Below are positions 1 through 7,087 of a stretch of 14,328 nucleotides of DNA, piece after piece. Origin of the DNA: JBHIDQ01 sp046760155 (GTDB lineage: Bacteria > Chloroflexota > Dehalococcoidia > Dehalococcoidales > RBG-16-60-22); the NCBI GenBank assembly GCA_046760155.1, contig JBHIDQ010000037.1, positions 1 to 14,328 of the forward strand, given 5' to 3'. The notes beneath the pieces are model-generated. The model worked only from the letters and a program-made list of their open reading frames with translations, was not told the DNA's origin and made no database searches. The translations under genes were made by a program, and so were the position numbers. Position 1 is the stretch's first letter; each line of letters begins with the position of its first letter.

Positions 1-442
1 CAGCTCCTTCGGCCTCCTTTATCTCTACTTTACTGGCTACGATGGTATCACCTACCACCGTCCCCTCAACCTCAGCTTCAAGACCTACCGCAGGCTCTCC
101 TTCAATCTCCGCTTCACTGACATCTACCGTCCAGTCCGCATTATCGATGGTCATCGTCCAGTTGTCGCCAGCAATAACCCTAATGATACCCTCAAACTCC
201 AGTTCCCCAGCTCCCTCTACCTCGGCTCCCTCTACTTCAGCTCCTTCGGCCTCCTTTATCTCTACTTTACTGGCTACGATGGTATCACCTACCACCGTCC
301 CCTCAACCTCAGCTTCAAGACCTACCGCAGGCTCTCCTTCAATCTCCGCTTCACTGACATCCACTGTCCAGTCCGCATTATCGATGGTCATCGTCCAGTT
401 GTCACCAGCAATAGCTTTAATGATACCCTCAAACTCCAGCTC
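1..442. repeat. Tandem 237-bp coding repeat (two copies visible, open at left edge)
   Basis: The sequence starting at position 1 recurs at 238. By hand alignment the first 124 nt of the two copies are identical. The following roughly 80 nt carry about 7 mismatches (for example around 125-128, 167 and 175-178). The period is 237 bp, or 79 codons, so the frame of the membrane protein is kept. Each unit encodes one DUF5666-like domain plus an acidic linker. Identity at third codon positions implies recent duplication or gene conversion. More copies may lie to the left of the window. Confidence 0.93.
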
Positions 443-1774
443 CTCAGCTTCCTCCCCTTCAGGCTTACCTTTGCCTTCAGGAGGGCTTGCGTGCTTGGGC
501 ACAAAGAGTTTGACCACTGGCTTGAGCATATACCGTCCTTTCCCAGTGACATGTACCGATTTCTGACCGTCGAAGTCCAAGAGCAACTCGGTAGTGCCGT
601 CCTCTTCCACCTGGAACGGCCTGACGAACTTCAACCTTCCGCTGGGTAGCTTGGCATCATGCTCGACGCCGCCGACGATAACGGTAGCCTGTGTAATTTC
701 CATTCGTACCTGGGTATAGGTTCCGGCGTTTACTTCCTTGCCGCCTAAGTCTAGCATTTTCCCTCCGACGAGCTGCATCAAGTCAAATGATCTCGGCTCG
801 TCGACAATGGTAATCCATCCGCTATCCGGTCCGCCCGCCCGATGAACCTCTATTTTGGCTACTTGTACGGTGACGTTGTCTACCGCCTGTGGGGGTGGTG
901 GATCGGTAACCAGGATTTTAATGGTGCCCATTTTGCCGGCTAGCAAAGGCGCCGGAGTGCTGATTATAGCGGCTTCTATGGCTGCTCCGTAGCTTTCCCC
1001 TGAGGTTTCAAGCGCCTGGGCTATCAACGGTTTTGTCTCCTCGGTCGCCTCTTGCAGAGCCCCTTCGAGACCGGCCAGTTGCTGGACAGCACTCTCCTCC
1101 AACTTGGCCCTCATCTCTTGGGCAGCTTGGCTCTCGCCGATAGCCAGTATTACCTGCTTGGCCTCCTCTAGATGTTGTGCCACTATTGGCGCCAGCTTGG
1201 CCACCTGCTCGACCTGTCCTCTCCGGCTCATCTCAGCCATCTCCTCCATCCGGCGCTCCGCGAATGCGATATGAAGCTTGGCCTTACCTTCTTCTGAAGG
1301 AGTCAACACCAGGCGAGCCTGCTCCGTAGCCATCTTTACTGGGTATAGAACCTCCCCTGGCATGCTATTATTGGAGGCAGCGACTACCCCGCCACTGAGC
1401 ATGAAAAGGACGAGAATTGCCGCTACTACTCCAGCCCACCTCAGCCTCCAGCCCATGGGGAAAAAGGGATTTCTTCCCGGACCCCCTCCCCCACGGTCTA
1501 TCCTATCCCCGGTAGCCCTCGCCAGTTCTTGCCTGGAGGTTTGGCTGGAGCGTTTTTCCGCAACTCTTTCTACCAGAAGTTGCTCTCCCCGGGAGACCGC
1601 CTCTGGCGAGGGCTGGGGTTGAGATGTTTGCCAGAGACGGGTGGCCATTTCAAGTAACGGCCGTAGTCGGTCAGCGTGCTCCGGGTACTGGCTGAGGCAA
1701 CTTCCAATATCACCTCCACCAGTTCTAACTTGAGATAGGCACTTGTCCAGAATACTATCAAAGTCTTTCTCCAT
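1..1774 (-). CDS. Probable anti-sigma/sensor membrane protein with DUF5667-, DUF4382- and repeated DUF5666-like domains (partial at C-terminus)
   Basis: An open frame of 591 codons runs from ATG at 1774 to the window edge without a stop, so the C-terminus is missing. The start has a strong AGGAGG just upstream, inside the end of the sigma gene, which it overlaps by 17 nt. Residues 1-110 are soluble, with a Cys/Leu-rich head (KCLSQ...SCLSQYPEH) of the type seen in DUF5667 proteins. Residues about 112-133 form one membrane helix. Residues 138-180 (MPGEVLYPVK...AFAERRMEEM) fit DUF5667. Residues 180-270 are helical, charged and probably coiled coil. Residues 282-425 (GTIKILVTDPPPP...GRYMLKPVV) fit DUF4382. 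From residue 446 follow two near-identical DUF5666-like repeats of 79 residues, joined by acidic EVEGA linkers. The likely topology is head inside, repeats outside. The overlap with an ECF sigma gene suggests that it controls that sigma factor; this is inferred. Domain names come from recall of family patterns, not a search. Confidence 0.85.
   Translation of the reverse strand, partial: MEKDFDSILDKCLSQVRTGGGDIGSCLSQYPEHADRLRPLLEMATRLWQTSQPQPSPEAVSRGEQLLVERVAEKRSSQTSRQELARATGDRIDRGGGGPGRNPFFPMGWRLRWAGVVAAILVLFMLSGGVVAASNNSMPGEVLYPVKMATEQARLVLTPSEEGKAKLHIAFAERRMEEMAEMSRRGQVEQVAKLAPIVAQHLEEAKQVILAIGESQAAQEMRAKLEESAVQQLAGLEGALQEATEETKPLIAQALETSGESYGAAIEAAIISTPAPLLAGKMGTIKILVTDPPPPQAVDNVTVQVAKIEVHRAGGPDSGWITIVDEPRSFDLMQLVGGKMLDLGGKEVNAGTYTQVRMEITQATVIVGGVEHDAKLPSGRLKFVRPFQVEEDGTTELLLDFDGQKSVHVTGKGRYMLKPVVKLFVPKHASPPEGKGKPEGEEAEELEFEGIIKAIAGDNWTMTIDNADWTVDVSEAEIEGEPAVGLEAEVEGTVVGDTIVASKVEIKEAEGAEVEGAEVEGAGELEFEGIIRVIAGDNWTMTIDNADWTVDVSEAEIEGEPAVGLEAEVEGTVVGDTIVASKVEIKEAEGA
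210..254. repeat. 15-bp minisatellite in the inter-domain linker
   Basis: Three consecutive 15-bp units start at 210, 225 and 240, the first being GCTCCCTCTACCTCG. On the minus strand they encode EAEGA followed by EVEGA twice. They join the two large repeats of the membrane protein and would allow linker length to change in five-residue steps without a frameshift. Confidence 0.8.
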
Positions 1775-2372
1775 TTTTCTCCTCCTCTAAGATGCGCCTC
1801 AAGGAAGCCAAGGCTCGGTGTTGCAGTGCCTTCACCGCACCTTCAGGCTTCCCCATAATTTGAGCAACCTCCGCATTGCTCAAACCACTAAAGAACTTGA
1901 GCAAAACCACTTGCCGTTGCTCTTCGGTAATATTTTTCAGGGCCGTGTTAAGGTCTTCACGAACTAAGACTTCTTCCATCGCTTCTTGTGCTACGCCACT
2001 TTTGGCCAGTAGTTCTTCGGTCAGGGGTTCTGTTTTTACTTTTGCTTTGCGACGGAAGTGATCCACCGCCTGGTTATGCGCAATCCGAAACAGCCAGGAT
2101 GAAAGTGAGAAGCCTCGGTAGGTAAAGGACCCGATTCCCTCAACAGCATACAAAAAAACTTTTGCCGCTATGTCCTCAGCCAAGTCAATGTCACCCAACT
2201 TATGACACAAGTAAGCATATATCCTGGGGTAGTGCTGCCTGTAAAGTTGAGTCCAGGCCTCGCGATCGAAGTCTTTCGCTTTTTGGATGAGGATTGCCTC
2301 GTCAGACAACTCACCCTGTATATCTAGCAATGTTCCCGACCCTACTTTCTCTAAATAGACCGCCAGCCTCAC
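1758..2372 (-). CDS. ECF-type RNA polymerase sigma factor
   Basis: The 204-residue protein has the two-domain layout of extracytoplasmic-function sigma-70 factors. Region 2 spans about residues 36-110, with DIDLAEDIAAKVFLYA for -10 binding and a WLFRIAHNQAVDHFRR segment. Region 4 spans about 143-195, with a helix-turn-helix (EEQRQVVLLKF, then SNAEVAQIMGKPEGAVK) that reads -35 elements. The linker is short and there is no region 1.1 or 3. The start is GTG at 2372; AGGAGGT lies about 14 nt upstream, a long spacing, so a start a little further in is possible. Its stop lies inside the next gene, which suggests translational coupling with its probable anti-sigma partner. The regulon cannot be read from this window. 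Autoregulation is common in the family, but I could not identify an ECF promoter here. Confidence 0.93.
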   Translation of the reverse strand: MRLAVYLEKVGSGTLLDIQGELSDEAILIQKAKDFDREAWTQLYRQHYPRIYAYLCHKLGDIDLAEDIAAKVFLYAVEGIGSFTYRGFSLSSWLFRIAHNQAVDHFRRKAKVKTEPLTEELLAKSGVAQEAMEEVLVREDLNTALKNITEEQRQVVLLKFFSGLSNAEVAQIMGKPEGAVKALQHRALASLRRILEEEKNGERL

Positions 2373-2460
2373 CGTTGTCTTTCCACACCTCCTATACTAT
2401 ATAACGAATTAGCAAGCAGGAAAGATACGGCTTAGCGCATAATCTTCTTCCCAAAACGCC

Positions 2461-2520
2461 CGGCACCTTCGGCATTTCACCAAAATGGCATACTGTGCCA
2501 AAAGGTTAACCGAAGAGCCG
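2461..2520. other. 60-nt nested inverted repeat between the mscS-like and sigma genes
   Basis: The outer arms are CGGC-ac-CTTCGG (2461-2472) and CCGAAG-a-GCCG (2510-2520). Inside them ACC pairs with GGT, and the core is TGGCA-TACTG-TGCCA (2486-2500). Together they form one long imperfect stem-loop on either strand. It lies 35-94 nt after the stop of the channel gene and about 90 nt before the sigma gene in the direction of transcription. Neither side has a proper T-tract, so it is not a classic intrinsic terminator. It could be a 3' stabiliser, an attenuator, or the core could be an operator for a dimeric regulator. The remaining gap (2373-2460, 2521-2554) shows only the sigma ribosome-binding site. 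Confidence 0.6.
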
Positions 2521-2554
2521 AAAATACCTCCCTTCGCCGTACAAGGTTACCGTC

Positions 2555-3679
2555 TTAATGACTATCTTCAGAACCACCAAGGCTAGGGTCACTTGAAGGG
2601 AGAGGGGACTGTGTACTGTCAGCCCACTGCAAGTAAGTTGTCCGGACCGGATAGTTTATGGTGATACCCTCTTGGTCAAAGCGTGCATGAAGACGCTTAA
2701 TGAGCTCACTTTTCACACGAAATGAAGCAATTCGATCCGTCGCCTGCAGCCAAACCCAGAAGTTAATGTTTGACTCTCCGAATTCCTCGTACCCAAACCA
2801 CGGCTCAAACGTCTTTACCGCCTCGTCGAGATCCTGAATTACCTCCCGCGCTACTTCCAGGGCTATACTCTCCACATGGGCTAGGTTACTGCTATAGCTG
2901 ACGCCGGCATTGACAATGACCGCTAGTTCCATACTTGGACCGTGATAGTTTGTAATCACACTATCAGCTAGTCGGGAGTTAGGGATGATTACCAAGTTGT
3001 TGAAGGAGGTGCGAATCCGCGTGCTACGCCAGCCCACGTCAGTAACATACCCCCTAATACCGTTATCCAATTCAACGTAGTCTCCCACACGTACCACCCG
3101 GTCGGACACAATCTGGGTCCCCGCAAAGAAGTTGGCGAGCGTAGGCTGAAGCGCCAGCGCGATTGCTAAACCGCCAATTCCGAGACCGGCTATCAGCGGA
3201 CTTATCGCAATCTCTAAATAGTCCAGCAGTACAAGGATACCAATTGCGTAAATGAAAAGTTTTACAAACCGCCGCACCAGACGAACGAGGCCTTCATCAA
3301 TGAAAGCCTTTACTCGGACTGCCCGAGAGCGCATATACCAGCCCAGTATCACCGCTACACTCTGCCCGATGCCATAGGTGAGGATAGCAATAGCGAGAGC
3401 AACACTGACTTTTCCCAGAACATCATACCACGCAGCTAGGTAGGATAAAGAGCTCAAGCCTAGCAGAACACCTTGAGATACTATCAGAAGAAATACCGGC
3501 CCAAAAATACTCTGCAAGAGCTGTGGTGCCAGGGCGGACTTACCTCGTTTTGCCAGCCGTCGCTGCAATCGGCGCATGCTGAAAAGGACCAGCCAGGCAA
3601 CGAGAACTGAAACAAGCGATATCCCTACCGCCCATGCCCCCTCCAAAAGTGGAGAACCTGACGCAAATTGTGGCCACAT
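2555..3679 (-). CDS. Small-conductance mechanosensitive ion channel, MscS family
   Basis: This 374-residue membrane channel opens under membrane tension and releases solutes after osmotic downshock. Hydrophobic segments lie at about residues 13-35, 57-78, 88-115 and 138-153. They are followed by the glycine- and alanine-rich pore helix (SPLIAGLGIGGLAIALA, 160-176) and the PTLANFFAG motif typical of MscS. The beta domain (residues 187-247) includes VGDYVELDNGIRGYVTDVGW and the PNSRLADSVITNY motif. The C-terminal alpha/beta vestibule region extends to about 345, followed by a short polar tail. The protein is longer than the basic MscS (about 286 residues) by two extra N-terminal helices. ATG at 3679 has AGGAGGT five nt upstream. 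It lies in the same direction as the sigma gene, 182 nt ahead of it, so a link to envelope stress is possible but unproven. Confidence 0.95.
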   Translation of the reverse strand: MWPQFASGSPLLEGAWAVGISLVSVLVAWLVLFSMRRLQRRLAKRGKSALAPQLLQSIFGPVFLLIVSQGVLLGLSSLSYLAAWYDVLGKVSVALAIAILTYGIGQSVAVILGWYMRSRAVRVKAFIDEGLVRLVRRFVKLFIYAIGILVLLDYLEIAISPLIAGLGIGGLAIALALQPTLANFFAGTQIVSDRVVRVGDYVELDNGIRGYVTDVGWRSTRIRTSFNNLVIIPNSRLADSVITNYHGPSMELAVIVNAGVSYSSNLAHVESIALEVAREVIQDLDEAVKTFEPWFGYEEFGESNINFWVWLQATDRIASFRVKSELIKRLHARFDQEGITINYPVRTTYLQWADSTQSPLPSSDPSLGGSEDSH

Positions 3680-3736
3680 TATGCACCTCCTCTGGCCGGC
3701 AATACAATAACCACCGGAACTTTTGTACTCTTATCT

Positions 3737-3765
3737 ATTGTAGCACAGGCAGGATTACTCTAGAA
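3737..3765 (-). promoter_or_regulatory. Candidate promoter of the mscS-like gene (extended -10)
   Basis: Reading the minus strand, TACAAT (3737-3742) is preceded by TGC, an extended -10. A weak TTCTAG -35 candidate lies 17 nt further upstream (3760-3765). The start codon is about 58 nt downstream of the -10. The -35 match is poor (3 of 6), so the call rests on the extended -10. Confidence 0.4.
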
Positions 3766-3800
3766 GTTATCCCGCCACTTTGCCTTTCCAGGTAGCCACC

Positions 3801-3830
3801 TTGACAAATAGAAGGCAAACTCCACATAAT
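3801..3830 (+). promoter_or_regulatory. Sigma70-like promoter of the phosphodiesterase gene
   Basis: A perfect TTGACA (3801-3806) is followed after 18 nt by CATAAT (3825-3830, 5 of 6). Transcription would begin near 3837, leaving a leader of about 70 nt before the GTG at 3908. It is divergent from, and about 35 bp away from, the candidate promoter of the channel gene. Confidence 0.6.
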
Positions 3831-3907
3831 CGGTAACGGCAGCTATTCTCAGAAACCGCCCAGTCTTGTCAGGTCTGGTTCTTAAAATCTTCTTGAAGGA
3901 GGCAGGC

Positions 3908-5353
3908 GTGAGCCAAAGAAGCGAACACAAAGTGGAACAACACCAGCAGGCAGCAATACGTAGCGGGAAAATTCTCGACATTGTCGACCCCTCTCGGAAA
4001 CCACGTTCGGCCGTCATCATCGCCCTAGATGGGGGCAGATACGATTATGTAGAACGGTTTCACACTCCTAACATCGATTCTCTTATTCGAGATGGGGTCA
4101 GCTTCAGAAATGCGGTGGCCAGCAATTGCCCGGCGCTTACCGCTCCCGGTTATGCCTCTATCGCCACCGGAGTATTCATTAAAGAGCACGGTATCTATAC
4201 TAGCCTTGAATGGTATGACAAGAAGTCTCGCCAGGTAAAATACTTCTATGACGAGGAAAAGGGCATCATGGACCTGGAGCAGCCCACCATCACCGACTTG
4301 ATAAAAGCGAAGAACCCGGCTGCCAGAGTAGCCTCCGTTTCCACAAAGGACCGCAACGCCCTCCTCCTTGCCGGCAATGCAGCGGACATCATTGCCTATT
4401 CCTATCGGGAACGCGTATTCGAAAGGCAGGCTGTCGAGGAAGCTTACAGCGGGGCAGGCGTCCATTCTGACTACTACTCCTGGGCATCATTGCGTGGCCG
4501 TGAGCTTCCCGCCTACCTTAAAGACCTTCACCTGCCCAGAACGGTGGACTGGAAGGGGAAGGGCTTTGTGCACCCGGGGGCAGATGCGGCCGACACCTCG
4601 TATGTCGATCGCTTCATTATGGAGTGCGCGCTTGAGATTCTGGAGAAGGAGGAACCTGCCTTGCTCATCATCGGTCTGGTTTCCTCCAATATCACCGCCC
4701 ACGCCTATACACCGGATTCACCTGAGGTCGAGGATGCCATGCTGACCATCGACCAAGAGATCGGACGCTTGATTCAGAAGCTGAAGGATATGGGCAGGCT
4801 TGATGATACCCTCATTGTGATGTCCAGCGACCACGGAATGACGGTTAAACCCTCTGGTGTCGACCTCTTAAAGGAATTAGCAAAAAGGCATTATGACGAT
4901 GTAGTGGCGAATATCATGCATCTTTATTCGGGCGAGGTTGGTGGTGTGTATCTAGAAGACGTAAGACCTTCCACCATCGAGAGGACGATCAGCGCCATAG
5001 AAAGCGTGGCGCACATAAAGGGGGCTTGGTATAAGTATGATCCCACAGCCCCTTGGTTCATCAAAAGGTCAGCTCACTATCGGGCTCCCGATATCACTAT
5101 CGTTCCGGAGAAGGATTGGGTCATCTTCGAGCCGGGGTGGGAGAAGCCCTCCTTCGTGGGCGGTCATGGTCCTTGCTATCCTTCCGATACCAGCATCCTG
5201 ATGATATTCTCCGGCCCCGGGGTCAAGAAGCTGGGCACCGTGGGAACACCCCTTGACTACAGCTCAGGTGAGTTGATAACCGACTCCGAGATTGAAAAGC
5301 TGCCCGAGCAGGTGGATATTTTTCCAACAATGAAGAGCATTATGGGACTTTAG
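3908..5353 (+). CDS. AlkP-superfamily type I phosphodiesterase/nucleotide pyrophosphatase-like hydrolase
   Basis: The start is taken as GTG 3908 because AAGGAGG lies five nt before it. An in-frame TTG at 3866 would add 14 residues but lacks such a site. The product has 481 residues, with no signal peptide or membrane segment, so it is probably cytoplasmic. The fold signature is present in order: metal-binding D41 in IALDGGRYDYV, nucleophile T78 in CPALTAPGYASIATG, HGI at 94-96, H265 in NITAHAYTPDS, D308-H309 in MSSDHGM and H420 in GGHGP, with a C-terminal VDIFPTMKSIMG. The family hydrolyses phosphodiesters, phosphonates or related esters using two metal ions. The first ligand of metal site 1, normally Asp four residues before the His, is N261 here. 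It is closest in style to nucleotide pyrophosphatase and phosphonoacetate hydrolase proteins, but the substrate cannot be assigned. It appears to be a single-gene unit. Confidence 0.88.
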   Translation: MSQRSEHKVEQHQQAAIRSGKILDIVDPSRKPRSAVIIALDGGRYDYVERFHTPNIDSLIRDGVSFRNAVASNCPALTAPGYASIATGVFIKEHGIYTSLEWYDKKSRQVKYFYDEEKGIMDLEQPTITDLIKAKNPAARVASVSTKDRNALLLAGNAADIIAYSYRERVFERQAVEEAYSGAGVHSDYYSWASLRGRELPAYLKDLHLPRTVDWKGKGFVHPGADAADTSYVDRFIMECALEILEKEEPALLIIGLVSSNITAHAYTPDSPEVEDAMLTIDQEIGRLIQKLKDMGRLDDTLIVMSSDHGMTVKPSGVDLLKELAKRHYDDVVANIMHLYSGEVGGVYLEDVRPSTIERTISAIESVAHIKGAWYKYDPTAPWFIKRSAHYRAPDITIVPEKDWVIFEPGWEKPSFVGGHGPCYPSDTSILMIFSGPGVKKLGTVGTPLDYSSGELITDSEIEKLPEQVDIFPTMKSIMGL

Positions 5354-5748
5354 ATACAAGGCTGCCGAGTTTTCCACTTTCTCACATTCATCGCCCTAAC
5401 TTTCCCACTCGATTTTGTACTCTATAGCCATGAACCTGTCTGGGTCAGCATTAGCTGTGGCTATCGGGATACACAAGGGAGAGTCTCACAGCCGGTCTCG
5501 TGAAGTTTTAGCTAGCTTACAAAATAATGGTACATTTTGCGACCATAGACTTTCCCATAATTGACGAGGACAATGGTAACTCATAAGAAAGCAGTACACT
5601 GATTGACCACGAAACATTCTGGAAAACATTGCGTACGACACAAACAAAGTGCTAACATTTATTTATTGTATCGATACACTCTATTGGAAAAGCCCTTCTT
5701 AAAAAGTGCTCAGACTTTTAGATTCTATGAGGTCATTTTACTAAGCTA
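5354..5748. other. 395-nt non-coding gap
   Basis: I find no convincing coding frame, RNA gene or terminator here. The stretch is visibly more AT-rich towards its right end. It holds the 12-bp palindrome at 5667-5678 and only weak promoter-like hexamers (for example TTGACG at 5560-5565). The transporter that follows has a poor ribosome-binding site: GAGGT about 16 nt before ATG 5749. An in-frame TGA at 5728 excludes a longer protein. Confidence 0.6.
5667..5678. promoter_or_regulatory. 12-bp perfect palindrome, candidate operator upstream of the MFS gene
   Basis: TGTATCGATACA is identical to its own reverse complement and lies 70 nt before the transporter start codon, in an AT-rich context. 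Its form (TTGTAT half sites) resembles operators of GntR-type regulators. No regulator gene is adjacent, so the role is inferred from position and symmetry only. Confidence 0.4.
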
Positions 5749-7011
5749 ATGATATGGAACAGAAATCCGTTTAAGATATTTTATGGTTGGTGGATTGTTT
5801 TTGCCTCTTTCCTCATTGCGATGTATGTTGGGGCGGTGGTCTATTACGGTTTTACGGCATTTTTTGAGCCTATCGCTGACGAGATGGGCTGGAGCTACAC
5901 CCAAATCTCACTGGCTGCTTCACTGCGTGGCTTGGAAATCGGCCTTCTTTCCCCAATCGTCGGTATTCTTGCCGATCGCTGGGGTCCCCGGAAGCTTGTC
6001 TTCGGTGGTGTGTTTATCACCATAGGAGCTTTATTTCTCCTTAGTTCCACTAGGTCTCTGCTCACCTTTTACGGGGCCTTCGCTCTGCTTGCCGTCGGCG
6101 TCAGTGCTTGCACGGTGACCGTGATCGTAACCGCCGTCGCCAACTGGTTTCGCCGGAAGGTAGGAATAGCCACTGGTATCGCAATCTGCGGTTTTGGCTT
6201 CAGCGGCCTACTAATCCCGGTCATAGTTGCTCTCATTGCCGCCTATGATTGGCGCACCACGATAAAAATCCTTGCCCTGGGTATGATGGTTATGCTTTTA
6301 CCGCTGTCGCTCCTGTTTCGGCATCGGCCTGAGCAATACGGTTACTTTCCCGATGGTCAGCAACCAGGCACCGTAGACTATCCTGACGAGTCGGACCCTT
6401 TACCAGTTGTCGAGGTTGAGGTAAGAACCAAGCAAGCACTTAAGAGCGGAACATTCTGGCGTTTAGCACTGTCACGTATGTATCATATGATGACGCTGGC
6501 GGCTATAATCACCCACGTCATGCCTTACCTCAGCAGTATCGGCATCAGCCGGTCGATATCCGGTTTGGTGGCTACTGGTATCCCGCTGATGAGTGTTTTC
6601 GGTCGCGCTGGTTTCGGCTGGCTCGGCGACAAATTAAATAGAAGGCTGGTAGCTACAGTGAGTTTCATCATGACAGGTTTCGGAACTTTCTGTTTCGCTT
6701 ACGCTCCTAATATGGGTACCTGGTTACTTATCCCCTTTCTCTTTCTCCTGGGCATTGGTTACGGGGGCAGCAACTCACTCCTGCCAGCATTGGGGAGAGA
6801 GTACTTCGGTAGAACCAATTTCGGAAGCATTTATGGCATAATTGAAGGCGTTGGCACCATCGGCGCCATACTGGGCCCAGCCATAGCCGGTTGGGCATAT
6901 GATAACTGGGGCAGTTACCAGATAATCTGGTTACTGCTGGCTGGCCTGGCGGTTGTTCCCATAATCTCGGTCTTCACCATTACCCCGGTCAGGAATTTGG
7001 AAACCAGATGA
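5749..7011 (+). CDS. MFS transporter, monocarboxylate/oxalate-formate-antiporter-like
   Basis: The 420-residue protein shows about twelve hydrophobic segments in two halves, separated by a charged central loop (about residues 190-230). It begins with a GWWIVFASF segment typical of the OFA/monocarboxylate branch of the major facilitator superfamily. The cytoplasmic loop between helices 2 and 3 carries MFS motif A (GILADRWGPRKLV, residues 72-84), and the second-half counterpart is GWLGDKLNRR. Members move small carboxylates or other organic anions with protons or by exchange; the substrate here is unknown. The next gene starts 76 nt downstream with no clear terminator between, so the PLP enzyme may act on the imported compound. 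In that case a sulfur-containing amino acid or sulfonate is a reasonable guess. Confidence 0.92.
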   Translation: MIWNRNPFKIFYGWWIVFASFLIAMYVGAVVYYGFTAFFEPIADEMGWSYTQISLAASLRGLEIGLLSPIVGILADRWGPRKLVFGGVFITIGALFLLSSTRSLLTFYGAFALLAVGVSACTVTVIVTAVANWFRRKVGIATGIAICGFGFSGLLIPVIVALIAAYDWRTTIKILALGMMVMLLPLSLLFRHRPEQYGYFPDGQQPGTVDYPDESDPLPVVEVEVRTKQALKSGTFWRLALSRMYHMMTLAAIITHVMPYLSSIGISRSISGLVATGIPLMSVFGRAGFGWLGDKLNRRLVATVSFIMTGFGTFCFAYAPNMGTWLLIPFLFLLGIGYGGSNSLLPALGREYFGRTNFGSIYGIIEGVGTIGAILGPAIAGWAYDNWGSYQIIWLLLAGLAVVPIISVFTITPVRNLETR

Positions 7012-7087
7012 CAGGGCTCAATCAGAGCACCAGCGCTGGTTTAGCGCCGGCATTAAAAAAAACAAAAATTTGGCGTAGGAGATTTAC

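Noticed and set aside
42..566. 174-residue Ser/Pro/Thr-rich open frame on the plus strand
   Set aside because: It is the antisense of the DUF5666-like repeat region. The repetitive composition keeps the opposite strand open, it has no ribosome-binding site, and the minus-strand frame shows real domain patterns.
1570..1761. 63-residue minus-strand frame after the sigma gene
   Set aside because: It is in another frame inside the DUF5667-type gene. The frame starting at ATG 1774 has the good ribosome-binding site and continues for 591 codons.
2486..2500. TGGCAC-like element as a sigma-54 promoter
   Set aside because: The distance between the GG and GC elements is 8 nt rather than the required 10, and no enhancer-binding protein is encoded nearby.
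3866..3907. Upstream TTG start for the phosphodiesterase
   Set aside because: It is in frame, but no Shine-Dalgarno site precedes it, whereas GTG 3908 has AAGGAGG at ideal spacing.
7031..7070. GCGCT-GGTTT-AGCGC hairpin between the MFS and PLP genes as a terminator
   Set aside because: The stem has five pairs and is followed by an A-run rather than a T-run on the coding strand, so it would not terminate plus-strand transcription.
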